DNA of 64,000 bases, taken from NCBI RefSeq assembly GCF_037975245.1, contig NC_092577.1, positions 31,091,398-31,155,397 of the forward strand, in the 5' to 3' direction. Positions within the stretch are counted from its first letter, which is position 1, and each line of letters starts with the position of its first letter. Shown here piece after piece: positions 26,101-33,340 of this stretch. Position numbers and translations under genes: made by a program. The notes beneath the pieces are model-generated. The model made no database searches. It had not been told where the DNA came from and saw only the letters and a list, made by a program, of their open reading frames with translations. The DNA is from Apostichopus japonicus. Its lineage: Eukaryota > Echinodermata > Holothuroidea > Aspidochirotida > Stichopodidae.

Positions 26101-29100
26101 ATTGAGCATGCTGATGGAATCAAGAAATTAATGGGGGAAAAAACACAAGAAAAATTGTTACACGGTTTCTGATAGTTTTGAAAGTATCCGGAAGAAAAAT
26201 GCATATCTGTCAGTCGTTTGGGAAGTTATGGAAAGTACCTCTATAAGCTTAGAATTGTATTTGGTCTGGTTATGTACCCATAGTTCATGGTTAATCCTTT
26301 AACCTCATCCAGGCTTCTGGTTATAAATCATTAGAGACCAAAGAAAAACAAAAACCAAAAAAAGTGTTTTTAGAGGGCTGCAAGGTTGCTTTTTTTGATA
26401 AATATTGAGGGAAATGATGGATTTTAAGCACGCTCACCGAGCAATACATTCCAGATGGGATACACATCTTACAGGCCTGTTTCCTCTGTATGGTTAAACT
26501 TGGTCTACAGATTGGTAGTAAACAAGTTAGCACTGCACTAGAAGACAAATATTGTCCCTCTCTGTACACGCATACAAATAAACTTCAATATCACAAACAG
26601 GATATCCAAAATCCCTCTCCCCCCTCCCCCCAAAAAAAACCTTTTCCAAAGAATCACCAAACTTGATTAAAAATTGACTCATTCCGCTTCACAAAGATCC
26701 ACTTTACTCACATTCGGGTTATGTTGATCAGCAATTGAAAGAGAAGAAACATATTTTAGTTGATCTGGTCATAAATGCCCCCTTGAGTGGTATTTCCAAT
26801 TCCTTCCCCCCCCCCAACCAAAAAAAGAAGCCTTTTCCAAAGATTCACCAAATTTTTAGTAAAATTGACTCATTCTGCATCACAAACATCCACTTTACTC
26901 ACATTCGGGTTATGTTGATCAGCAATTGAAAGAGAAGAAACATATTTTTGTTGATCTGGTCATAAATGCCCCCTTGAGTGGTATTTCCAATTCCTTCCCC
27001 CCCCCCGACCAAAAAAAGAAGCCTTTTCCAAAGATTCACCAAATTTTTAGTAAAATTGACTCATTCTGCATCACAAACATCCACTTTACTCACATTCGGG
27101 TTATGTTGATCAGCAATTGAAAGAGAAGAAACATATTTTAGTTGATCTGGTCATAAATGCCCCCTTGAGTGGTATTTCCAATTCCTTCCCCCCCCCAACC
27201 AAAAAAAGAAGCCTTTTCCAAAGATTCACCAAATTTTTAGTAAATTTGACTCATTCTGCATCACAAACATCCACTTTACTCACATTCGGGTTATGTTGAT
27301 CAGCAATTGAAAGAGAAGAAACATATTTTTGTTGATCTGGTCATAAATGCCCCCTTGAGTGGTATTTCCAATTCCTTCCCCCCCCCCCGACCAAAAAAAG
27401 AAGCCTTTTCCAAAGATTCACCAAATTTTTAGTAAAATTGACTCATTCTGCATCACAAACATCCACTTTACTCACATTCGGGTTATGTTGATCAGCAATT
27501 GAAAGAGAAGAAACATATTTTTGTTGATCTGGTCATAAATGCCCCCTTGAGTGGTATTTCCAATTCCTTCCCCCCCCCCCCCGACCAAAAAAAGAAGCCT
27601 TTTCCAAAGATTCACCAAATTTTTAGTAAAATTGACTCATTCTGCATCACAAACATCCACTTTACTCACATTCGGGTTATGTTGATCAGCAATTGAAAGA
27701 GAAGAAACATATTTTAGTTGATCTGGTCATAAATGCCCCCTTGAGTGGTATTTCCAATTCCTTCCCCCCCCCCCCCGACCAAAAAAAGAAGCCTTTTCCA
27801 AAGATTCACCAAATTTTTAGTAAAATTGACTCATTCTGCATCACAAATGTCCACTTTACTCACATTCGGGTTATGTTGATCAGCAATTGAAAGAGAAGAA
27901 ACATATTTGAGTTGATCTGGTCATAAATGCCTGCTGCTTACCCTTGAATTACAGTCAAAATCTCCCGAAAACCACCTGATTCACGGTATTATACAATAAT
28001 ATTGTATCATAATAATATAATATAAAACATCCACAATAATAATGTTGAATATAGTATTACATGGTTACAATGATATATTATGATGTTCAATGATACTGTT
28101 CATATTTTGTCAATACCTCAGTAAAATAGTATTGTATACTAGCATGTGGATCTGCTGCGAAGACTCACGAATGGCCCTGTTTTCTGTTTACTATCCCCAA
28201 GTTTCAATTTAATAAGAATCTGGACATTCATGTTTGCTGAAGAGGAGCCAAGGAGAATATTTTTAACACCGAGGAGAGTATTTTAAACACCAAGGAGAGT
28301 ATTTTAAACACCGAGGAGAGTATTTCAAACACCAAGGAGAGTATTTATAACACCACGGAGAGTATTTTAAACACCAAGGAAAATAATTTTTAATACTAAG
28401 AAGAGTATTTTAAACACCAAGGAGAATATTTTTAACACCGAGGAGAGTATTTTAAACACCAAGGAGAGTATTTTAAACACCAAGGAAAATAATTTTTAAC
28501 ACTAAGAAGAGTATTTTAAACACCAAGGAGAGTATTTATGACACCAAGGAGAGTATTTTAAACACCAAGGAGAGTATTTTAAACACCGAGGAGAGTATTT
28601 CAAACACCAAGGAGAGTATTTTAAACACCAAGGAAAATAATTTTTAATACTAAGAAGAGTATTTTAAACACCAAGGAGAATATTTCTAACACTGAGGAGA
28701 GTATTTTAAACACCAAGGAGAGTATTTTAAACACCAAGGAAAATAATTTTTAACACTAAGAAGAGTATTTTAAACACCAAGGAGAGTATTTATGACACCA
28801 AGGAGAGTATTTTTAACACCAAGGAGAGTATTTTTAACACCGAGGAGAGTATTTTTAACACCGAGGAGAGTATTTTAAACACCAAGGAGAGTATTTATGA
28901 CACCGAAGAGAGTATTTTAACACCAAGGAGAGTATTTATGACACCGAGGAGAGTATTTTAAACACCAAGGAGAGTATTTATGACACCGAGGAGAGTATTT
29001 TAAACACCAAGGAGAGTATTTATGACACCGAAGAGAGTATTTTAAACACCAAGGAGAGTATTTATGACACCGAGGAGAGTATTTTAAACACCAAGGAGAG

Positions 29101-29559
29101 TATTTATGACACCGAGGAGAGTATTTTAAACACCAAGGAGAGTATTTATGACACCGAGGAGAGTATTTTAAACACCGAGGAGAGTATTTTTTTAACACCG
29201 TCCACCAACCAATATTTCTCTCACAGTCTCGATCACGGTAACTCGGCCGCGGCCATTCTGGCCTGTGAGTTTTTAAAACATTCATGGACCAAAAAAAAGA
29301 TGACAATTCCTGCAAAATTTAACCAGATTTCTTTTCTTCCGTCTCTCACAAGGTTCCACATTTTTTGTGCCCATCATCTGTGCGAGGAAGATCTTGGGAC
29401 GTTTGACCCCAAAATCAACTCTGAAAACCTGACAAAGTGTCTGCAAAGTTTGAAGCACCTTTATGACGATCTCACAGAGAAGGGTGTGGCTTGTCAGAAT
29501 GAGGCAGAGTTTAGGGCCTACGATGTACTGCTGAATCTCAATCAGGGGGACATATCGAG
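5701..29559 (+). CDS. MCM3AP: MCM3AP/GANP-like Sac3-domain mRNA export factor, 5' part (ten exons)
   Basis: A spliced gene whose ten recognised exons encode about 718 residues. By homology it is germinal-centre-associated nuclear protein (GANP), the animal Sac3 scaffold of the TREX-2 complex, which couples transcription to mRNA export at the nuclear pore. In order: a basic N-terminal stretch; an FG region with repeated GLFGK motifs, as in nucleoporins; an RRM-like domain; a Ser/Lys-rich linker; and the start of the SAC3 domain with the hallmark [31 protein letters not shown] and [14 protein letters not shown] motifs. Exon phases agree throughout if exon 2 uses the donor after 7238. The rest of SAC3/PCI and the C-terminal MCM3-binding/acetyltransferase region expected from a roughly 1,900-residue family are absent here. 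The 5' end is also unresolved; an in-frame ATG lies at 5776. Confidence 0.9.
6375..7238 (+). CDS. MCM3AP: MCM3AP exon B (FG-repeat region)
   Basis: The acceptor ATATCTCAG ends at 6374. It encodes about 287 residues with repeated GLFGK/LFGKP motifs spaced by Ser/Thr-rich linkers, then an acidic and basic stretch. Such FG repeats typify the nucleoporin-like N-terminus of GANP. Two donors are possible: AAG|GTCGGT after 7238 leaves phase 1 and fits exon C, while the stronger-looking TAT|GTAAGA after 7275 leaves phase 2 and does not. The 3' boundary is therefore provisional. Confidence 0.82.
7239..8631 (+). other. MCM3AP intron B-C, nothing recognised
   Basis: AT-rich intron sequence. Candidate small exons that would bridge a phase-2 donor at 7275 to exon C (after acceptors near 7532, 8193 and 8287) either hit stops at once or lack donors. 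The polypyrimidine-rich acceptor TTTTTTATATTCCAG ends it. Confidence 0.6.
8632..8840 (+). CDS. MCM3AP: MCM3AP exon C (RRM-like domain, first half)
   Basis: The acceptor is TTCCAG and the donor CAT|GTGAGT. It encodes about 69 residues: a basic linker followed by the RRM fold start with [10 protein letters not shown] (RNP2-like strand), an EYGEVVKV turn and [11 protein letters not shown] (RNP1-like strand). The pattern matches the RRM-like domain of vertebrate GANP. Confidence 0.92.
8841..9750 (+). other. MCM3AP intron C-D
   Basis: Begins with an ATTTATTTATTT-rich stretch followed by AT-rich sequence that may be the 3' end of a reversed retroelement. No open frame supports that, so it is left unassigned. 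Confidence 0.4.
9751..9859 (+). CDS. MCM3AP: MCM3AP exon D (end of RRM-like domain)
   Basis: The acceptor CTCTTTGAAG ends at 9750 and donor AAG|GTACTG follows 9859. Phase 0 in, phase 1 out. The peptide carries [11 protein letters not shown] and VSIYWAS, matching the last strand and tail of the GANP RRM-like domain. Confidence 0.9.
10175..10330 (+). CDS. MCM3AP: MCM3AP exon E (Ser/Lys-rich linker)
   Basis: The acceptor TTTTTATCTAG ends at 10174 and donor TCCG|GTAAAG follows 10330. Phase 1 in and out. It encodes a hydrophilic linker of about 52 residues rich in Ser, Thr, Lys and Arg, as expected between the RRM-like and SAC3 regions. Weakly conserved, but the reading frame is closed correctly at both ends. 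Confidence 0.8.
10331..11345 (+). other. MCM3AP intron E-F, unique part
   Basis: Intron sequence ahead of the 60-bp minisatellite. No further coding or repeat signal was recognised. Confidence 0.5.
11346..12595. repeat. 60-bp minisatellite, about 21 copies
   Basis: A tandem array with a strict 60-bp period in which each unit contains two variant half-units, both starting TATGAGTACTAGTAG. One continues into AATTCCCCTGG, the other into ATTTCTCCTTGTTACTAG. The length is a multiple of three, so long open frames on both strands (such as 11349-12080 + and 12064-12612 -) are artefacts. It lies in the intron between exons E and F. Confidence 0.97.
12596..13014 (+). other. MCM3AP intron E-F, 3' part
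   Basis: Degenerate remnants of the minisatellite (GAGTACAAATCC near 12650), then AT-rich sequence ending in the TTTTTAG acceptor of exon F. Confidence 0.5.
13015..13104 (+). CDS. MCM3AP: MCM3AP exon F (helix before SAC3)
   Basis: The acceptor CATTTTTAG ends at 13014 and donor GAAG|GTTAGT follows 13104. Phase 1 in and out. It encodes [17 protein letters not shown] and EERDRLIRE, aligning with the conserved helix just before the SAC3 domain in vertebrate GANP. Confidence 0.9.
13521..13642 (+). CDS. MCM3AP: MCM3AP exon G (start of SAC3 domain)
   Basis: The acceptor TTCTTTTCAG ends at 13520. It encodes the SAC3 signature [14 protein letters not shown] followed by [10 protein letters not shown]. 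The donor is placed after 13642 (AAC|GTGGTT) because phase 0 is needed by the next exon; GAA|GTGGAG nine bases earlier is an in-frame alternative. Confidence 0.9.
13643..14720 (+). other. MCM3AP intron G-H
   Basis: Contains an (AT)n microsatellite at about 14117-14158 followed by a short G-rich run. Nothing else was recognised. Confidence 0.55.
14721..14789 (+). CDS. MCM3AP: MCM3AP exon H (SAC3 domain)
   Basis: The acceptor TTTTATTTTCAG ends at 14720 and donor CAG|GTAATT follows 14789. Twenty-three codons in phase 0, ending with the invariant [13 protein letters not shown] segment of the Sac3/GANP family. Confidence 0.95.
14981..15201 (+). CDS. MCM3AP: MCM3AP exon I (SAC3 domain)
   Basis: The acceptor TCTCCCCCCAG ends at 14980 and donor ACCAG|GTAAGA follows 15201. 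Phase 0 in, phase 2 out. It encodes [14 protein letters not shown], a helix with [10 protein letters not shown], the [19 protein letters not shown] signature and ending LLEKCTR. These are the most conserved SAC3 helices. The exon has no internal start that would flag it by simple open-frame search. Confidence 0.96.
15928..15980. repeat. isolated degenerate unit resembling the 60-bp minisatellite
   Basis: Contains CAGCATGAGTAT and ACAAGTAGAATTCACCT, close to the ATGAGTAC and ACAAGTAGAATTCCCCT parts of the array at 11346-12595, about 3.4 kb away in the next long intron. Confidence 0.5.
16262..16328. repeat. TATC/TA-rich microsatellite
   Basis: Irregular (TATC)n and (TA)n tract; low complexity. 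Confidence 0.85.
17205..17540. mobile_element. hAT-like MITE, copy 1
   Basis: Imperfect terminal inverted repeats (CAGGGCTTTCCCTAAC at the left, GTTAGGGAACCCTTG at the right) enclose 336 bp. Flanking octamers CACTACAA (17197-17204) and CACAACAA (17541-17548) match at 7 of 8 positions, consistent with the 8-bp duplications of hAT elements. CA..TG ends and repeated CACGAACCCC-type phrases also fit that group. No coding capacity. Confidence 0.78.
18869..19134. repeat. 30-bp tandem array, 9 copies
   Basis: Units of CTGGCTGCTCATTGGTCACC followed by GTGGAAATAA repeat every 30 bp (one spacing of 31). Units alternate between CACC and CACT variants, giving a partial 60-bp higher-order pattern. Every unit but the last (ATTGTTC) carries ATTGG, an inverted CCAAT pentamer. 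Open frames in three phases are artefacts. Confidence 0.95.
19741..19769. other. perfect 13-bp hairpin
   Basis: TGTTGTGAATTGA, a 3-base loop TTG, then the exact complement TCAATTCACAACA. No adjoining element recognised; it could be a relic of a foldback element. Confidence 0.8.
20091..20412. mobile_element. small TIR element (CAGGGATGTGCC ends)
   Basis: Left end CAGGGATGTGCC and right end GGGCACATCCCTG are inverted repeats. The hexamer CACACT immediately flanks both sides (20085-20090 and 20413-20418), a plausible 6-bp target duplication. Inside, CCGCCCAGCACTAA is repeated, twice with an ACAATTA spacer. Non-autonomous, 322 bp. Confidence 0.75.
20775..20965 (+). mobile_element. Penelope-like element relic with hammerhead-type motif
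   Basis: About 190 bp shared in inverted orientation with 39462-39632. The 3' part (20911-20949) folds as a minimal hammerhead: stem I GCCT/AGGC, core CTGAACA, stem II GATCC/GGATT, then GAAAC and GTC. Minimal hammerheads of this form are a known feature of Penelope-like retroelements. The core has C where G8 is expected, so this copy is probably inactive. Confidence 0.62.
20911..20949 (+). ncRNA. degenerate minimal hammerhead ribozyme motif
   Basis: GCCT-CTGAACA-A-GATCC-TGCTA-GGATT-GAAAC-GTC-AGGC. Stem I and stem II pair (one G-U in stem II). Stem III would be only the self-complementary ACGT, as in dimer-forming minimal hammerheads. Compared with the CUGANGA core, G8 is replaced by C. Confidence 0.55.
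21639..21997. mobile_element. TTAA-site MITE, copy 1 (piggyBac/Kolobok-like)
   Basis: TTAA flanks both ends (21635-21638 and 21998-22001). Terminal inverted repeats are AGGGTGTGAAGACTCGC and GCGAGTCTTCAATGCCT. The same element occurs inverted at 55752-56167. TTAA duplications are typical of piggyBac and Kolobok transposons; AGG termini suggest the latter. No coding capacity. Confidence 0.82.
22288..22615. repeat. ~10-bp AAGGCTTGGG-type minisatellite
   Basis: About 33 imperfect copies of a decamer such as AAGGCTTGGA or AAGGCATAGG. Purine-rich on this strand. The long minus-strand frame of Pro/Ser-rich repeats is an artefact. Confidence 0.95.
24199..25277. mobile_element. 1.1-kb hAT-like element with perfect 8-bp TSD
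   Basis: The identical octamer TACTAAGG stands at 24191-24198 and 25278-25285. Ends CAGGCGCGACGGAACGG and CGGTTCCGCCGCCACTG are imperfect inverted repeats. G-runs (left) and C-runs (right) lie just inside. No transposase frame was recognised; a related shorter element is nested inside it. Confidence 0.75.
24517..24912. mobile_element. nested MITE (AGTGGCGGAGC ends)
   Basis: Inverted termini AGTGGCGGAGC and GCTCCGCCACT. GTAAGGGC lies at 24509-24516 and again at 24915-24922, two bases beyond the right terminus. It shares the internal segment CTATCTAAG-GGAGCGCCACC with its host at about 24247, so a relative has inserted into a relative. Confidence 0.65.
26611..27931. repeat. ~191-bp satellite, about seven copies
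   Basis: Near-identical units of 191-195 bp; start points spaced 191, 191, 191, 191, 194 and 195 from 26735. Length differences come from a C-run of varying length (about 9 to 16). The first copy (26611-26734) is truncated and more diverged. Each unit holds an open frame of 60-65 codons only because it happens to lack stops; it is not considered coding. Confidence 0.95.
28240..29200. repeat. 21-22-bp minisatellite beside exon J
   Basis: About 45 units of the type CACCAAGGAGAGTATTTTAAA. Variants (CACCGAGG, TTTATGA, AAAATAATTTTTAA) form higher-order blocks; the right end (about 28880-29180) is a regular 42-bp dimer. It stops about 150 bp before the exon J acceptor. Confidence 0.95.
29353..29559 (+). 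CDS. MCM3AP: MCM3AP exon J (SAC3 domain)
   Basis: The acceptor CTCTCACAAG ends at 29352 and donor CGAG|GTAAGT follows 29559. Phase 2 in and out. It encodes [41 protein letters not shown] and ends LNQGDISR. This aligns without gaps to vertebrate GANP right after exon I. It is the last exon found in the window. Confidence 0.97.
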
Positions 29560-29574
29560 GTAAGTGAAGGCCAA

Positions 29575-29875
29575 TATTGGCCCTTAGGCGTCCTCCGACT
29601 CATGATCCAACGATTGCCGGTTCGATCCCTGCCTAGTTCATTTAATACGTTGTGTCCTTGGACAAGATGCTTTATCTCAATTTGCCTCTCTCCACCCAGG
29701 GGGTTAAGCGGGTATCTGTGAGGTAACTTGTCGTTGGGCGCAGTATATAACTGCTGCCGACTGGAGGTATTGTCTCTGGACAGGTTTTCATCGACCAGAG
29801 GTAATGTATCGTCTGTAAAAGCACTTTCAGACCTATCTTTGGTATAATGCGCTATATAAATCAAATATTATTATG
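29575..29875 (+). mobile_element. tRNA-derived SINE
   Basis: A tRNA-like head with box B (GGTTCGATCCC, 29620-29630) is followed by a body typical of marine-invertebrate SINEs (GTGTCCTTGGACAAGATGC, CTCTCCACCCAGG). The tail ends GCGCTATATAAATC and ATTATTAT. Box A is poorly preserved. It lies only 15 bp into the intron after exon J, in the gene's sense direction. Confidence 0.82.
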
Positions 29876-31267
29876 ATAAGTTTAAGGTTGAAAGTGATGG
29901 TAATTGAGGTATGCATCATGGATGCCAGGGGTGGGAGGGGGGGTGAGGGGGGGTGGGGAAAGGATGGAGATGAGGGAGAGGTAGGAGACTAAGGGGATAC
30001 TCATTCATAATAAGCATACATACAGAAGTTTTGAGAAATATCTATTTTGAATAATTTGGATAAACCAACGGAAGAGTTCTTCAAATCAGATACTATCAAT
30101 ACAACCTTTCTGCTCTACTATTTTAATCATGGATCTTGGTGCATCAGAAGTTTTTTTTGTATATATATAATGCATGCAAGGGACATGTTTCCATTACAAG
30201 CGCCGGGTGAAATATTAACATATTGTGTATACATGTACTCGTGATAAACAGTTCTAACAAATATAAACTTTACCATTATATCTGGAAGGTGTAGCAAGTC
30301 GTTTGTTAATGGTGTGTACTCTATAACAAAGTATCTAATATTGTTTTCAAATTGTGCTTTGTAGCTATATAGCTAAAGCTAATTACCGTATTTTCTCAAT
30401 AGTTTCATGGTGTGTTGCACAATTTGAAAGAAAGTTGAAAAACAGCAGTAAAGTTTGGACTGCTCTAATAAGCACTATGAATTGCCCAATGGAGTGTTAC
30501 AATACTTGAATCCTGGTTCACTTAGGGTGGAACTTCATGGTTGTGTAATCCTGAAACGAAACAAAAATAGGGGGAACTTAAGAAATGCAATTCATAATGC
30601 AATCTCTGACCCTTTAAGTTCAACATTTTAAAACAGGTCAACAGGGTGCTTGGTGATGATTGTCACAGTATCCATAAACAAATTTATAAAGAAAATCATC
30701 ACGATTGTTTCAAGTGGCATCTAGATGGTGAATTTTGGAGTCATATGATGAAAAAAAAGGGAAGAAAAACAAGATCTTCATCTGCATGAATTTGTCATGC
30801 TTTCGCATGCTTCTGTTAGTGTATTGGGGTTTATTGAAATTGTGGAGAGGATTGTTAAGCTTAGGAAATTCATCTCTCCTTACCCAAATTAGAAGAAAAA
30901 TAGGCACTGGATTGTTCGATGCTTTGAAGACTGCTGGCCGTCAGTACCTTTTTGTCCCAAACTTGAAGCACGCTGCACACAAAATTACAGTTTTCCCCCT
31001 CCCACCCCCCCCCCCCCGTGTTGGAATTCTGATCCTCTATATTATTTTTGAGACAGCAAAGAGTGACAAACTTAGACAAGTTTTCATGACTCCGTGTCAG
31101 AAGAAGTTTTGAGCATGTTTGACCACGATCAAATTTTTAGCATATCTTTGGTTTATAATTCTGGCGACCCTTGAACCCAATTAACAAATCTAGACCGATT
31201 GTAATCACATACAGATCCATACAGTTCTGAGAGAATTAAAGGGGAGGTAATACCAACCGAACCTAGA
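29876..31267. other. no gene recognised
   Basis: A G-rich patch at about 29930-30000 and a C-run at about 30998-31017. A 125-codon open frame at 30735-31112 was examined for SAC3 or LINE similarity and none was seen. No downstream MCM3AP exon was found. Confidence 0.5.
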
Positions 31268-31275
31268 GCTTACAG

Positions 31276-31641
31276 CAGGGTTTCCCTAACTTTCTTTATC
31301 CCCCCACGAGCCCCCTGTGGATGTTAGAGTTGTCCACGAACCCCCAACTATTCGAGACACGATCTGAGTCATTATTATACTATAATACGCATAACAGTGC
31401 TTCGTAAAAGATCAAGTATCACATGCACGGTACGGTACTACTACGGCAACATATGCGTATGGTACGCGAAAAGAGTTTGTCCCTAGGTACGACTTTTGTA
31501 CATGACTAAATTATATGATATATCAGATTGTAGTTCAACGAAAATTACTCTAGTTTTGACTTCAAGAAACGTCTCACAAACCCCCTGGGATGGACTCACG
31601 TACCCCCTGGGGGTTCATGCACCCCAGTTAGGGAACCCCTG
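31276..31641. mobile_element. hAT-like MITE, copy 2
   Basis: The same family and orientation as 17205-17540. Ends CAGGGTTTCCCTAAC and GTTAGGGAACCCCTG. Flanking octamers GCTTACAG (31268-31275) and GCCTACAT (31642-31649) agree at 6 of 8 positions. Interior identity with copy 1 is high (CATGCACGGTACGGTACT, TACGACTTTTGTACAT). Confidence 0.78.
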
Positions 31642-31649
31642 GCCTACAT

Positions 31650-32523
31650 TATGTCATGATCTGAACTGTGGCGTCATGGCCCCGAGGCTGTGTGTTTCGT
31701 ACGTCCCAAGGAATCCCTGTTTTTGTACTATTTAAACTTGAAATATAGTAACCCCTTAGATGTACAGTATTTATACACAGGTATAGTATGTCTTCCATGT
31801 GCCGTCTTGATCAGGTACTCTACAGCATACTTGGTAGTGGATGAACAATAAGAAGTTGAAAAACAGTATTTTCATTGATGAAATTCTAGCATATTTGGTA
31901 ACATGGTGATTGCCCCCCTTTAAGTATGTATTGGAAAATGATGGGGATTTCCAGCTTTGTATTTAAGGGTTGCTTTACTCATTAATACTACGTGTGTGTA
32001 TTGTGTGAAGGGGTCTAAAGTAACAAAGTATGAGGAAGTGCTATTGGCAATAGTGGATGGGAAAGGAAACTATATTGTCGTCGTTGAACCAATATTTATC
32101 TTTCCAAGTAACTTACAACCCTTCCATTATCTCTTGCATCCTTATACGTATGTGGTTACTACGTAAGTAGTAATAAGGGGAAGCGGACTCTTTATGTATG
32201 ACGGTGGTCACTTTAATGCCATCATTCATTCATTCATTCTTTCTTTGTTTTGAAAACGTATCCGGGTGTTAAAGAATACTTACTATTATCTCCTTCAACC
32301 ATGGGTAGTAGGAACTCCAAACTAGGAAGTTAAAGTTATCCTTTCAACTCTAGGGTAATAAGCAACTTATTATGTAGAATGGTTCATTTGTTTTGGTTTG
32401 ATGAACACTGACAAGAAAGCTTTGTAAGGATAGTTTCGATGCGATTGCAGTACATGTATGTTAAACTAATCTTTGTGACTCAATGAAACCTGGACAAGAC
32501 ACTGTGGCAGTTAACAGTCTGAG
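31650..32523. other. no gene recognised
   Basis: Unique-looking AT-rich sequence; a short CATT repeat at about 32222-32240. Confidence 0.5.
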
Positions 32524-32882
32524 CTGAGTAGGACGGTAGCCATGAGTATGACGGTAGCCATGAGTAGGACGGTAGCCATGAGTAGGACGGTAGCCATGAT
32601 TAGGACCGTAGCCATGAGAAGGACCGTGGCCATGAGTAGGACCGTAGCCATGAGTAGGACGGTAGCCATGATTAGGACCTTAGCCATGAGAAGGACCGTG
32701 GCCATGAGTAGGGCCGTAGCCATGAGTTGGACGGTAGCCATGAGTAGGACCGTAGCCATGAGTAGGACCGTAGCCATGAGAAGGACCGTGGCCATGAGTA
32801 GGACCATCGCCATGAGAAGGACCGTGGCCATGAGTAGGACCGCAGCCATGAGTAGGACCGCAGCCATGAGTAGGACTGCAGC
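32524..32882. repeat. 18-bp minisatellite, about 20 copies
   Basis: A strict 18-bp period of units like GCCATGAGTAGGACGGTA, with variants GAGAAGGACCGTGG. Because 18 is a multiple of three, both strands show long open frames (VAMSRT- or LLMATV-like); these are artefacts. Confidence 0.96.
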
Positions 32883-33340
32883 TGTAAATAGTACATAGTA
32901 CATAGCTGAACTGCAGCTGAGTAGCTCTGTAGCCGAGTAACTTTGTAGCTGAGAAGGACTATAGCTGAATCTGTTAGCTGATTAGATCTACATGGGTAGC
33001 TTTGTAGCTGAGTAAGACTATAGCTGAACCATAGCTGTGGCTTAGGAGGTTTGTAGCTGAGCACCTATGGCTGAGTATCTCTGTAGAGCTCTGAGTATCC
33101 ATGGCTGAGTACCTATGGCTGAGTTAGCTCTGTAGAGCTCTGAGTACTAATGGCAGAGTGCCTATGGCTGAGTACCTATGGCTGAGTATCTCTGTAGAGC
33201 TCTGAGTACCTATGGCTGAGTACCTATGGCTGAGTACCTATGGCTGAGTACCTATGGCTGATTTAGCTCTGTAGAGCTCTGAGTACCAATGGCTGAGTAC
33301 TTATGGCTGAGTAGCTCTGTAGGGCTCTGAGTGCCTGTGG
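32883..33340. repeat. GAGTACCTATGGCT minisatellite
   Basis: Continues from the 18-bp array through GTAGCTGAGTA-type spacers into a 14-bp repeat (TATGGCTGAGTACC). It is interrupted at intervals by AGCTCTGTAGAGCTCTGAG, which contains the palindrome AGAGCTCT. Confidence 0.88.

Larger units (their letters stand above)
15202..29352 (+). other. 14.2-kb MCM3AP intron I-J
   Basis: A very long intron splitting the SAC3 domain between the codon halves of one arginine (AG|G). Its content is almost entirely non-coding: the repeats and mobile elements listed separately, plus unique-looking AT-rich stretches (15202-16260, 16330-17200, 17550-18868, 19135-20090, 22616-24190, 25286-26610, 27932-28239) in which no gene was recognised. 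Confidence 0.85.

Noticed and set aside
26735-27890. Series of 60-65-codon open frames with near-identical proteins
   Set aside because: By-products of the 191-bp satellite; most lack a true ATG start and the C-run length shifts the frame.
30735-31112. Possible further MCM3AP exon or LINE fragment (125 codons)
   Set aside because: No SAC3, PCI or reverse-transcriptase motif is visible, and suitable splice phases were not found.
32511-33064. Open frames of 118-130 codons with repetitive peptides
   Set aside because: Generated by the 18-bp minisatellite.
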